DNA of 64,000 nt, taken from assembly GCF_022763245.1 (NCBI RefSeq), contig NZ_JALEGV010000040.1, positions 1-64,000 of the forward strand, written 5' to 3'. The DNA is from Oricola sp. (GTDB lineage: Bacteria > Pseudomonadota > Alphaproteobacteria > Rhizobiales > Rhizobiaceae). Positions 17,668 to 25,304 of this stretch are shown piece after piece (within the stretch, counting starts at the first letter, position 1; the number at the start of each line of letters is the position of its first letter). A program made the translations under genes and the position numbers. Below the pieces are notes generated by a model. The model was not told where the DNA came from and made no database searches. It saw nothing but the letters and a program-made list of their open reading frames with translations.

Positions 17668-17880
17668 ATGCTGAACACCAAGAGCGAGAAACTCGCTGGA
17701 ATGCCAGATCACTCGCTTTGCCAACTCACTCGGCGCAAGCTGATGCGGCAGAAACGCTCAGCGTTTGCGCAAGTGAAGCCGGAGCTGGTAAGGACCGCCA
17801 TCAACTCGGCTAAAGCAGGACATGGCATGAGTTCCGCTCGCTGGATTAAACAGGCAGGGCTGTTCATCGCAAAGCCTTAG
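17668..17880 (+). CDS. 70-residue basic protein coupled to small membrane gene
   Basis: 70 residues, basic (many Lys and Arg), no membrane helix, unrecognised. Its ATG follows the stop of the preceding membrane-peptide gene with no gap, and it has no independent ribosome site, so it depends on coupled translation if it is expressed. The small membrane peptide plus basic cytoplasmic partner resembles type II toxin-antitoxin or small regulatory pairs in layout only. Confidence 0.4.
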   Translation: MLNTKSEKLAGMPDHSLCQLTRRKLMRQKRSAFAQVKPELVRTAINSAKAGHGMSSARWIKQAGLFIAKP

Positions 17881-17898
17881 ATGTCATCACCTTTGCTT

Positions 17899-18556
17899 CT
17901 ATCGCCCCTGTCTGCGAAGCTTCAGCACCTCACAGAACTCCCGAACCATATCCGGTGAGACATCGTTCGGATAACAGAGCGGAGAATAGCCACCGGGGCG
18001 CGACCAGGCGCTTCGTTCACCACAACGGCGCCCTCCTCGTCCGCGTTGTAAAGGTAAGGGCAACTGCCGGAATAGCGGGCGATGCTTTCGCGGATCATCT
18101 GGTTCTTCAGCGTTGGGATCGGAACAGTGCAGGTGAACCTCTGCTCTGTTACCGGCGCTTGAAGCTTGGCTACAGGCGCCGGAGCTGGCCGTTGGGCGGA
18201 GAGATAGTCACCATGCACCCAGCCGTGACGCTGTTCGGTTCCCGCAGTCACCTGATGCCAGGCTCCCGAGCGTCCAAACGATGCCAACGGCGTACCGGAG
18301 TCGAGCACGGCCAAGACATCGGCTTGGATGTTCGGCTCACTGCGAAGGCGTAGTCGCGCTGTCGAGAACAGCTGCGTATTCTTCGCGCTGAGAGGCTCCG
18401 ATGTCGACCTACCGATTGCCTCCTGCCGCGCACGAGAACTGGGAGCAGGTCATTCCCAACTTGCCCAAGCCACGTCGCGACGACGCCAATGGCGATTACC
18501 CATAGCAAGCCCTTACCCGTGCGCGACGCGCATGCCCCCTCCCAAAAGAAACGCAA
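17899..18556 (-). pseudogene. Frameshifted SH3-domain envelope protein
   Basis: Three pieces of one protein lie in different frames. The 5' piece (from 18556) encodes a basic start and a membrane helix (LLWVIAIGVVATWLGQ). After a frameshift, a bacterial SH3 domain is readable (LRLRSEPN...VLDSGTPLASF...HGWVHGDYLS), followed by the segment ARYSGSCPYLYN. After a second shift near 17990, the expected ending PGGYSPLCYPNDVS...MV appears in another frame and stops at 17899. This is the usual ending of SH3 proteins of mobile-element neighbourhoods. At least two frameshifts make it a pseudogene. Confidence 0.65.
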
Positions 18557-19199
18557 AGTAATGCGCGTGATCAGCTCCTCAGTTTAGCGCATCGGTGCAA
18601 TCCTAGCATGTCGTTCTTCGCGTTGTGCAACCGTCCTTTGATTCAGGTCAGTTAACGCTGTTGATGACAGCGAAGTGAAGATGGATTCGCGTGCACGTAT
18701 ATACCCCTATACATTCTTATGATTAGAGACAGCACGCCACACTCCAAGGCGGAAGACATCGCCTTTCCAATCTGGGTGAAAATCTTGGTCCCACCTAGCG
18801 GGTTCAGCACCATGCTCGATGAAATACTTGAGTGGCTGAAGGCATCGTGCCTTCTATCGGACTATGCCTGCCATCGGCTGGGCGGTGATGATCATCGGCA
18901 TCACGCTCATCTTGGCTAGGGGAATTGGCGTTACGTTCGCTCCTCACCTCTAAGCTCCAACAGAAAACCGAATCCATCTTTGGCGCCAATTCTGCGCAAA
19001 GGCAGACACAATTAAGGGCGCACACAAATGCCGTCTCTATGAGCTATTCTCGTCAATGCGTCAGGGCGAGCTAAGTACTCACTGCCTGCATAGCATCCTG
19101 AACCGCGTTGACAGCGCGTGCAAACACCTCAAGATATCAACCTTCAAGAATTGACTTCCCCGGCGACACGATTAAGGTTTCTATTCTGGGAAGTTGTTT
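18557..19199. other. Stretch without a supported gene
   Basis: No gene can be defended. A 29-codon frame at 18864-18953 (+) encodes one hydrophobic helix (WAVMIIGITLILA), but it looks like the tail of a decayed gene, since another frame just upstream holds a helical start. The final 60 bases before 19200 would contain the promoter of the LuxR-type gene. Confidence 0.3.
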
Positions 19200-20342
19200 A
19201 TGGACATAGGTCTTCGTGAATTCGATGAGCTAACGACGCTGATCTACGGCGCTGCGCTCGACGACAGCAAGTGGGATGTCTTTCTTCACCGGCTCGCGCA
19301 CCTCTTCGGCGGTGTGAGAACGCACATGTATGGTTTCGATTTCGACTCCAATTCCGACTTCGGAATGAAGTGCGCATTGTTTGATCCAGAGTTCATACAA
19401 TCATACCAAGACTATTTCTTCGACAAGAACGCGTGGACGGACAGCCTATTCAAAGGAACAATAGGAGCACCACGCCAAGCAGAGTCGATGTGTTCACTCG
19501 AGAGGCTCTATCAGACGGAATGGTACAACGACTGGATTCTGCCACAGGAGGACATTCTTGGTGGCGGAGGCGTGATGCTGTTCAAAGAGGAAACACGCTT
19601 GTTCCTGTTGGGGGGCAATATTCGGCGTCGCGACATCGATCTAATCGAGAAGCCTTGGATGGAAATCGTCTCTTTGCTCACGCCACATTTGCAGCAGGCA
19701 TTCGAGATCGCGCGAACGGTGTCCGATCAGGTGCTGGAGAGGCAGGCGCTTTCCGCGACGCCGGATCCATGTGCAGCGGCTGTATTCGCAATCAGCGAAG
19801 ACCGTCGAATGCTGTATGCCAATCGCGCAGTCGAGCATCTTCTTGACGACGGGGCCTTCATCCGGCTCGATTTCGGTCGGCGGCAGACGTTTACGCAGTG
19901 GTCACATGATCAGACGTTCGAGAGAAAACTTGCCGGCGTGGCGGGTTCGGACCTTCACCTTCCAGAGACCTTCAAATTGCGTGATTGCGCACAGGACACC
20001 GAATGGACAGTCCGCATTGCGCGCGTGGTCCCCGAGGCGCTTCCTTACTCCGGATTGTGTATCCCTTATGGAACCGACAAAGCCATATTTCTTGTCACCT
20101 TGACTTCGGCGAAATCGATCAGGGACACCGAGCAGCTGGCGCTCGGTAAACACTTCGGACTCACCGATTTCGAGACACGCTCGATACTTAGACTCGTTGA
20201 AGGACTTTCGCCGAGAGAGATCGCGCAGGAGCGGGAGGTCAGCGTATACACCGTGCGCAATCAGATAAAATCTGCGATGTCGAAAATGGGAGTACGCCGA
20301 CAGATTGACATCGGACGGTTGGTCGAGGCTCAGCGCCACTAG
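19200..20342 (+). CDS. LuxR-family transcriptional regulator
   Basis: 380 residues from the ATG at 19200 (a TTG two codons upstream is less likely; GGGAAG lies about seven bases before the ATG). The N-terminal ~300 residues form an aromatic-rich sensor region with PAS-like character (for example FAISEDRRMLYANRAVEHLL). The C-terminal ~65 residues are a GerE/LuxR helix-turn-helix (LTDFETRSILRLVEGLSPREIAQEREVSVYTVRNQI, positions ~315-350). No phosphoacceptor receiver domain and no classical AHL-binding domain is evident. It faces the acyltransferase operon at 20705-24077, so it is the obvious candidate regulator or receptor for that product. Confidence 0.75.
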   Translation: MDIGLREFDELTTLIYGAALDDSKWDVFLHRLAHLFGGVRTHMYGFDFDSNSDFGMKCALFDPEFIQSYQDYFFDKNAWTDSLFKGTIGAPRQAESMCSLERLYQTEWYNDWILPQEDILGGGGVMLFKEETRLFLLGGNIRRRDIDLIEKPWMEIVSLLTPHLQQAFEIARTVSDQVLERQALSATPDPCAAAVFAISEDRRMLYANRAVEHLLDDGAFIRLDFGRRQTFTQWSHDQTFERKLAGVAGSDLHLPETFKLRDCAQDTEWTVRIARVVPEALPYSGLCIPYGTDKAIFLVTLTSAKSIRDTEQLALGKHFGLTDFETRSILRLVEGLSPREIAQEREVSVYTVRNQIKSAMSKMGVRRQIDIGRLVEAQRH

Positions 20343-20704
20343 GTATTTGGATCAGATATTCGTGCGAGCTTAGTCGCAGTCGGCAATCAGATATGTCCAA
20401 CATGTCTTGTCATGTTCGATCGCCCAGTGGGGCATTCGATGAAGATAGGCGGATACGCGCATCGCAAAGCGTGTTGACAACAATCGCTTCGATAATCTGA
20501 TGCTTTTTCGGCAGCAATTCGCTCTACTGAAGGCAGCCAAACTCTGTGGCCTCAATATCCATACGATACACAGATAGCACTGCGCCTTCTACAAGGAAGA
20601 GCTCATTGGAAAAAATACTGGGTTTGGACTAACGACTCTGACTGAAAGCTCCATATACATATGAGAAATTGACCGAAACCGTCTCGGCTTGTTCTTCTCG
20701 TGCG
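20343..20704. other. Intergenic stretch between convergent units
   Basis: It separates the LuxR-type gene (+) from the end of the acyltransferase operon (-). Short frames exist on both strands without recognisable motif or ribosome site. No strong terminator hairpin is apparent. Confidence 0.35.
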
Positions 20705-20959
20705 TCATGCCACCACCCCCTGCATTTTCCAGCCGCTTGGAAAGATGCGAACTTGGGAGAATCTTCGCATGCCATTGGAACTGCGCGCGAGGCCGGCGCC
20801 GTTCGGTGGCGTCATGTCGACGATCGGCTCACGAAAAAGCCTCATCGCCGACAAGGATACCAACGCGCCCAAGAACAGAAGCCCGAACACGAGAATGACG
20901 GTTGCCACCGCGTGCAAATGACGCTCGTCTGCCTTCCTCGCGGGCTTCCGGCCAACCAT
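20705..20959 (-). CDS. 84-residue single-pass membrane protein
   Basis: Basic start, one clear hydrophobic helix (about residues 18-40, ATVILVFGLLFLGALVSL), then a short polar tail. No family is recognised. The ATG lies one base past the stop of the methyltransferase gene, so it is the last cistron of the five-gene operon and is translated by coupling. It may anchor or modulate the enzymes at the membrane. Confidence 0.6.
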   Translation of the reverse strand: MVGRKPARKADERHLHAVATVILVFGLLFLGALVSLSAMRLFREPIVDMTPPNGAGLARSSNGMRRFSQVRIFPSGWKMQGVVA

Positions 20960-20960
20960 G

Positions 20961-21935
20961 CTACCACGCCACTTCCGAAGACTGCTTCGTGATAATCGTC
21001 ACGAGTGTCAGGCCAGTTCGGTCCGACGTGAATTTCACGGCCTCCTTGAGAACGCCCGCTCGCCCGACAGTATCAAGCACATCTTTCGGGGTGCGTTCGA
21101 TTAGTTCCCAGTTGGCCAGGAATTCTATGACGGGCCTGTACGGATTAGGACGCAGAATGTTTGTGAAAACCAACCGTCCTCGATCGGGAAGCTTCTCGTA
21201 GCAGTCAGACACGATTCGCTCTACGAAACGGTCGCTCAAGTAATCGAACAGCCCTCCAGCGAGGACCAAACCGAACTCCCCACGGCCAACGTTCTTAACG
21301 ACCTTCATCGCGTTTCCCTCAACGGTGGTGGCGGCGATCTCCTTTTCGTCGAGCCTGCTTCCTGACAATTCGAGCGCGTCGGCATCAATGTCGTTCAGGA
21401 CGATCCGAGCACCATGCAAAGGCGCCAACTCAGCCGCTCGCAGCACGTCAAGTGAGCCGCCACAAGCCAGAGAAAGCAAGGCCTCTCCGCGGCGAGCGGC
21501 ATCAGCGATCAATTCAGACTGTATATCGATCTTATTGCGGTGCTGCTGGGCTGCTGGACAGTTAAGGGCGTAGTACTCCATGCAACCATGCACTGTTCCC
21601 AGCGTGAGGTTTGGGGTGCCCTCCATCAATCGCTCGATCGTTTCGAAGTCGCCTTGGTATCCCCGGGGCCACTCCTGCAGCCTCTGAATCCATGATGACC
21701 GTGAGGCAATCTTCCGAGCGGGCTCGAGGGCTTGCCGTATGTCGTCCTTTCCTAGTCCCACTGCCTCAGCCTGAAGGCCAAGAGCGCCTAAGCCGTGCAT
21801 CCATCGCACCGTCTCTTGGAACAATATGAGCGGCTCCACTTCGGATTCCACTCGGGCAAGAGCGACGACCTCATGCGCATGGGCTTGAAGCGCGAGCAAT
21901 GCGGTTTCGCCGCCAGAGCCTACACTGGCATCCAT
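20961..21935 (-). CDS. SAM-dependent methyltransferase, PhcB-like
   Basis: 324 residues from the ATG at 21935, which has AGGGGGCGGGA just upstream; the frame stays open to a TTG 18 codons earlier. The C-terminal ~220 residues are a class I methyltransferase: motif I LLSLACGGSLDVL, an acidic residue in VLNDIDADAL binding the SAM ribose, and a YLSD region. The segment WPRGYQGDFETIERLM is characteristic, as far as I recall, of proteins annotated for extracellular-factor (3-hydroxypalmitate methyl ester) biosynthesis, the PhcB group that makes quorum-sensing methyl esters. The N-terminal ~100 residues are helical. It is gene four of the operon with the FeeM-like acyltransferase, which supports a role in finishing an acyl signal. 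The substrate is not determined. Confidence 0.65.
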   Translation of the reverse strand: MDASVGSGGETALLALQAHAHEVVALARVESEVEPLILFQETVRWMHGLGALGLQAEAVGLGKDDIRQALEPARKIASRSSWIQRLQEWPRGYQGDFETIERLMEGTPNLTLGTVHGCMEYYALNCPAAQQHRNKIDIQSELIADAARRGEALLSLACGGSLDVLRAAELAPLHGARIVLNDIDADALELSGSRLDEKEIAATTVEGNAMKVVKNVGRGEFGLVLAGGLFDYLSDRFVERIVSDCYEKLPDRGRLVFTNILRPNPYRPVIEFLANWELIERTPKDVLDTVGRAGVLKEAVKFTSDRTGLTLVTIITKQSSEVAW

Positions 21936-22018
21936 TCCCGCCCCCTGCTTCCGTTGAATCGATTGATCTTGCAGGCGATCATCACGCAATTGGTGAGCTT
22001 GCGCATGATCCAGCTAGA

Positions 22019-22822
22019 CTACCAGTCTAGCCTCCAGCGCACGAGCATGCGGAACGCGGAGGGGGAAAGCCTGCCGATTAGGGCGCGCACGGCCGCATCC
22101 CTCCCCACCGCGACCACGGGTTTTGGATTCTCGCGCTCAAGCAGCGCGACCAATCTGGACACAGCCTTGTCTACGTCCATTGCGTGGCGCAGCATGCGGG
22201 CCGAAAGTTCCGGCGCGGCCTCGTAGAGCCTGGCATACGGTGAATTCGAGGATACCCTAGCCTCCGCAAGAACCCGATTGTGAAGTCCCGTCCTGACATT
22301 CCCGAGCTCCGCATATATTGAACGAGCGCCAAAATGCACAAGCTCCAGATCTAGAACCTCGGAGTAGGCACGAAGCGCTGCTTTCGACGCTCCGTATCCT
22401 CCCAAGAGTGGCGCGCAGAGGCGCGAACTCTGCGAGCCTAGCCAAAGAATTCTTCCAGCGCTCTTGCGTATCAGGGGAAGAAGTGCGTGTGCGAGGGAGA
22501 CCGGAACCACGAAGTTCACGTTATTCAGGTCGTAGATCTGGCGATCGGCATCCTCGAGTGAAGTCAAGGCCGACGCCCCGGCGGCGTTTACGAACCATAC
22601 CGAGGTCGAACCGGCGCAGGCCCGCGCGATCTCACCGGCAGCCTCTTCGACCGTGGATCGATCCATGAAATCGCAATGGAATATCCGAAAGCCGGGGAGA
22701 GATTCGAGTGCGCTCACTCGGCGTCGAGACGTTCCAATGATGATGAAGCCCCGCTCGCGCAGCCTCTGCGCTATCCCGAGCCCCAAGGGAGAAGATATGC
22801 CCGTGACGACGGCTGTCCTCAT
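22019..22822 (-). CDS. Short-chain dehydrogenase/reductase
   Basis: 267 residues with a full SDR pattern: the NAD(P)-binding TGISSPLGLGIA near the N-terminus, NAAG at about 79-82, the catalytic Ser in LWLGSQSS, and YGASK with Tyr and Lys. An Arg/Ser-rich segment after the second strand (TSRRR) favours NADPH. It starts two bases after the stop of the acyltransferase gene. A reductase working on the acyl chain (for example 3-oxo to 3-hydroxy) or on the head group would fit; which one cannot be told. Confidence 0.8.
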   Translation of the reverse strand: MRTAVVTGISSPLGLGIAQRLRERGFIIIGTSRRRVSALESLPGFRIFHCDFMDRSTVEEAAGEIARACAGSTSVWFVNAAGASALTSLEDADRQIYDLNNVNFVVPVSLAHALLPLIRKSAGRILWLGSQSSRLCAPLLGGYGASKAALRAYSEVLDLELVHFGARSIYAELGNVRTGLHNRVLAEARVSSNSPYARLYEAAPELSARMLRHAMDVDKAVSRLVALLERENPKPVVAVGRDAAVRALIGRLSPSAFRMLVRWRLDW

Positions 22823-22824
22823 CG

Positions 22825-23487
22825 CTAGAGGCCAACATATTCAGCGTAGGACGCGATTTCATCTTCCATAACGGCGAGTTCCGGAATTCGATCGAACACA
22901 CTCTTGGAATCGCGCTTCACGTCCGCCGCCAAGAGCACGGTGAGCATATCCAAGCCTGGATACATTGCCGGCTTGGAAATTGGATACATCTTCAAAAACC
23001 GTCTGTAGAAGTCGACATGCTGCACTCGTACTGCTGTGACGACGTATCGAGCGTCAGCGAGGGCTGTGTGCAATCTGATTCCACGCATCAGTTGAATCAG
23101 TGCCCTGATTCCCCTTCTCTCGAAGGACGGATCGATAACGAACCTGTTGCTCTCCACGAACGAGTTTCCCGCGATACCCGCCGCTCTTAGTTCTGGCCCG
23201 AAGGCATCCATAGCGCCGACCTCGTCGGACTCAAGGACTTTTCGGTTCGCCCGGATAGAGCCCATCGGCCTGCCTTCATGGAGAAGCAAGAACGAAAAAC
23301 AGTTCTGTTTGGAATCGTAGTCGTCGTAGAAAAGGTCGCCGACCGAATCTGTCATCACGCCGCTTGCGCGGTAAGCACGGTGTCTAAGGCTATATACTTG
23401 GTTCCGTGCTGTCGTTGTGTGGGCGGGTATCAGTTGGAACCCGTCCGCGTTCGGAAAGGCAAAGTTCTTACTTTCGCTGATGATCAT
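22825..23487 (-). CDS. N-acyl amino acid synthase-like acyltransferase (FeeM/LuxI fold)
   Basis: 220 residues of the GNAT-related autoinducer-synthase fold. The block VYSLRHRAYR...FYDDYD matches the substrate-entry motif shared by LuxI and FeeM proteins. The central ESNRFVIDPSFERRGIRALI and the later FYRRFLKMYPIS fit the acyl-donor binding core. The family moves a fatty acyl chain from acyl-ACP to an amino acid or related amine. It overlaps the upstream membrane methyltransferase gene by ATGA and is followed by a reductase and a methyltransferase, with a LuxR-type regulator nearby. It is therefore the likely committed enzyme of a diffusible acyl molecule. Alternatives are a PEP-CTERM-associated acyltransferase or an ornithine-lipid-like enzyme. 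Confidence 0.7.
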   Translation of the reverse strand: MIISESKNFAFPNADGFQLIPAHTTTARNQVYSLRHRAYRASGVMTDSVGDLFYDDYDSKQNCFSFLLLHEGRPMGSIRANRKVLESDEVGAMDAFGPELRAAGIAGNSFVESNRFVIDPSFERRGIRALIQLMRGIRLHTALADARYVVTAVRVQHVDFYRRFLKMYPISKPAMYPGLDMLTVLLAADVKRDSKSVFDRIPELAVMEDEIASYAEYVGL

Positions 23488-24077
23488 GATTCAATCCTCC
23501 TAAAAGGACTGGGCAGCATGAATGACGTTCTGGCGGCATACTCCTCATATTCGACGCGGCGCTCAGACTGCCTGATCATCTTCTCTTCGTCCGATGCAGC
23601 CTTGAGATAGAGCCCGGACAGCATGAACAAGAGGACGTAGGCAACGAGGGAGTCAGCTACCAAACACGTGCCAATCCAGAAGATGATGTAGGAGAGGTAG
23701 AATGGATGGCGCACGTATTTGTAAGGTCCGGAGGATACCAGTCCATTCGGAACCCTTCCGGAGCACGCGAGATAGAGTCCTCTGTCACGAGTGGTGATTA
23801 CCGCCCAACGGAACAGCAGAGCTCCAGCCGACGAAATGGCAACAGCGACAGCGCACCGGATAGGGACGACCGTCTGCAAGAGGGTGCTGTAGAAGGTCGC
23901 CCCCATCAGCAGAACCGAGTTGGCATATATCAAACCAGTGCCGACACCTTTGCCAGCCTGCTTGAAGTGCCGATGAGCGGCGATGACAAAGCCCGCAAAC
24001 ACCGCAATCTCAAATGTGAGGAAGATTACCTTTATGGCAATCGTGATGGCATCAGAAGTCATATCGTCATGCCCCAC
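23484..24077 (-). CDS. Isoprenylcysteine methyltransferase-like membrane protein
   Basis: 197 residues with about five hydrophobic segments. The ICMT/PEMT signature is clear: SGPYKYVRHPFYLSY (about 115-130) and the C-terminal DEEKMI...YEEYAART. Members are integral-membrane SAM-dependent methyltransferases acting on carboxyl or amine groups of lipid-like substrates. It is the first gene of the five-gene operon and overlaps the acyltransferase gene by four bases. An attractive inference is carboxyl methylation of an N-acyl amino acid made by the neighbour. An in-frame ATG at codon 6 is an alternative start. Confidence 0.75.
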   Translation of the reverse strand: MGHDDMTSDAITIAIKVIFLTFEIAVFAGFVIAAHRHFKQAGKGVGTGLIYANSVLLMGATFYSTLLQTVVPIRCAVAVAISSAGALLFRWAVITTRDRGLYLACSGRVPNGLVSSGPYKYVRHPFYLSYIIFWIGTCLVADSLVAYVLLFMLSGLYLKAASDEEKMIRQSERRVEYEEYAARTSFMLPSPFRRIES

Positions 24078-25304
24078 TCTTGATGATGAGCCGTTTGAAA
24101 CCCAAAGTTCATGAGGAGCTCCTCGAACAACATGCAGCGAATGAAAATCCGAACTGCTGCGAGATCATCGGCGTAGCGAACCTCCAGTTGTCGCCAGGAA
24201 CGGACATCGTACCGCTTACTCTGGAAATTGAGGGAAGGCCGATGGTGTTCCGCAATTGCGATCTACCGAGATGTATTGTTTACATACAGGATCTTGCCAT
24301 ATTCAATTTAAGGAACTATTTCGCGTATTTTAATCAAACGAAACCTCAATTCTTCTCCTTTTTTGCTATTTCTATAAATCCTACACATAGCTTATGTCGC
24401 TCATTAACTCGACGTTCGCAAATTGTATGACGATATATTTCCGTCAATACATGATGCAATTGTAGCTTAACTTGATTTCTAAATGAACCGACTAAGCTTC
24501 ACATGATCCAGATGGACCATATGATTGAAATAAAGCCTTAGTGCCCGCGACGCCCGGCTGCTGAACCGCAGAATAGGCCTCCAGCGCGACAACTCCGTCG
24601 CCTTGCGCGGGGGAAGCGGCGTCCCGATTCAGCTCAATTAGAACAAAGTGCTGTCGTACCAGACCGCTCACGAACGGCGGCACATGCGCAAGGCCGCTAC
24701 CCTGCCAAAGGCATGCATGAACACTGTCAGAGTGACGTCATAGCCAGGCACGACAACAAAGGCGGTGATAACACGTGACACCCTATCAACCGCTGGGCGG
24801 TGACCCCTGGCGACACTTGGCTTGAATCACGTCATTTTGACAACAGATGGCAACCAGAAGCTCGCGGTGGCTAGGCACTAGAAACCAAGGACGGATCATG
24901 CAGTTTTGTCGTGGCAGACGGCTAGCGACGCAATCTTTTGAACCTGAAGCAACACTAGCAATTCCTGTAGGCGGATCGAACAAAGGGGAAGCTTAAGACG
25001 AACAATTAGGGCCCAATCCCCAAGCTAATCGTACCTGCGGATTGGTTCTGTTCATGTTCTGATCTTCGCGCGAAACCACGCTGGATTCTCTCTGTCGAGA
25101 CTCGCATGCGGCCCGTCACAACTCCTGACAAGGTTGTTGTTTGTCGCCTTGCCCGGAGCGATTGAGCCAACCTATGCCGCAATCCAGCTGCTGGACCGAT
25201 CGGCGGCAGGTCATCAATTGACCGGCAGCAGCGAATTGCCCGAAAACGGCCACCCACTTCCCAACATCTAACAATTCACGCCGTTGCCTGAGCACAAGGG
25301 TTCG
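24078..25304. other. 1.2-kb stretch without a supported gene
   Basis: The first part (about 24080-24430) carries the promoter side of the acyltransferase operon and is AT-rich near 24290-24480. Short frames exist but none has a family signature or a convincing ribosome site. A 41-bp sequence at 24705-24745 is repeated at 50282-50322. The region looks like decayed accessory DNA. Confidence 0.4.
24705..24745 (+). repeat. 41-bp dispersed repeat, copy 1
   Basis: 37 of 41 bases match 50282-50322 on the same strand. Both copies lie in gene-poor, decayed DNA. It may be a remnant of the same mobile element. Confidence 0.55.

Noticed and set aside
24080-24430. 116-codon plus-strand frame beside the acyltransferase operon
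   Set aside because: No ribosome site, an AT-rich low-complexity end, no family signature, and it begins two bases from a divergent strong gene start.
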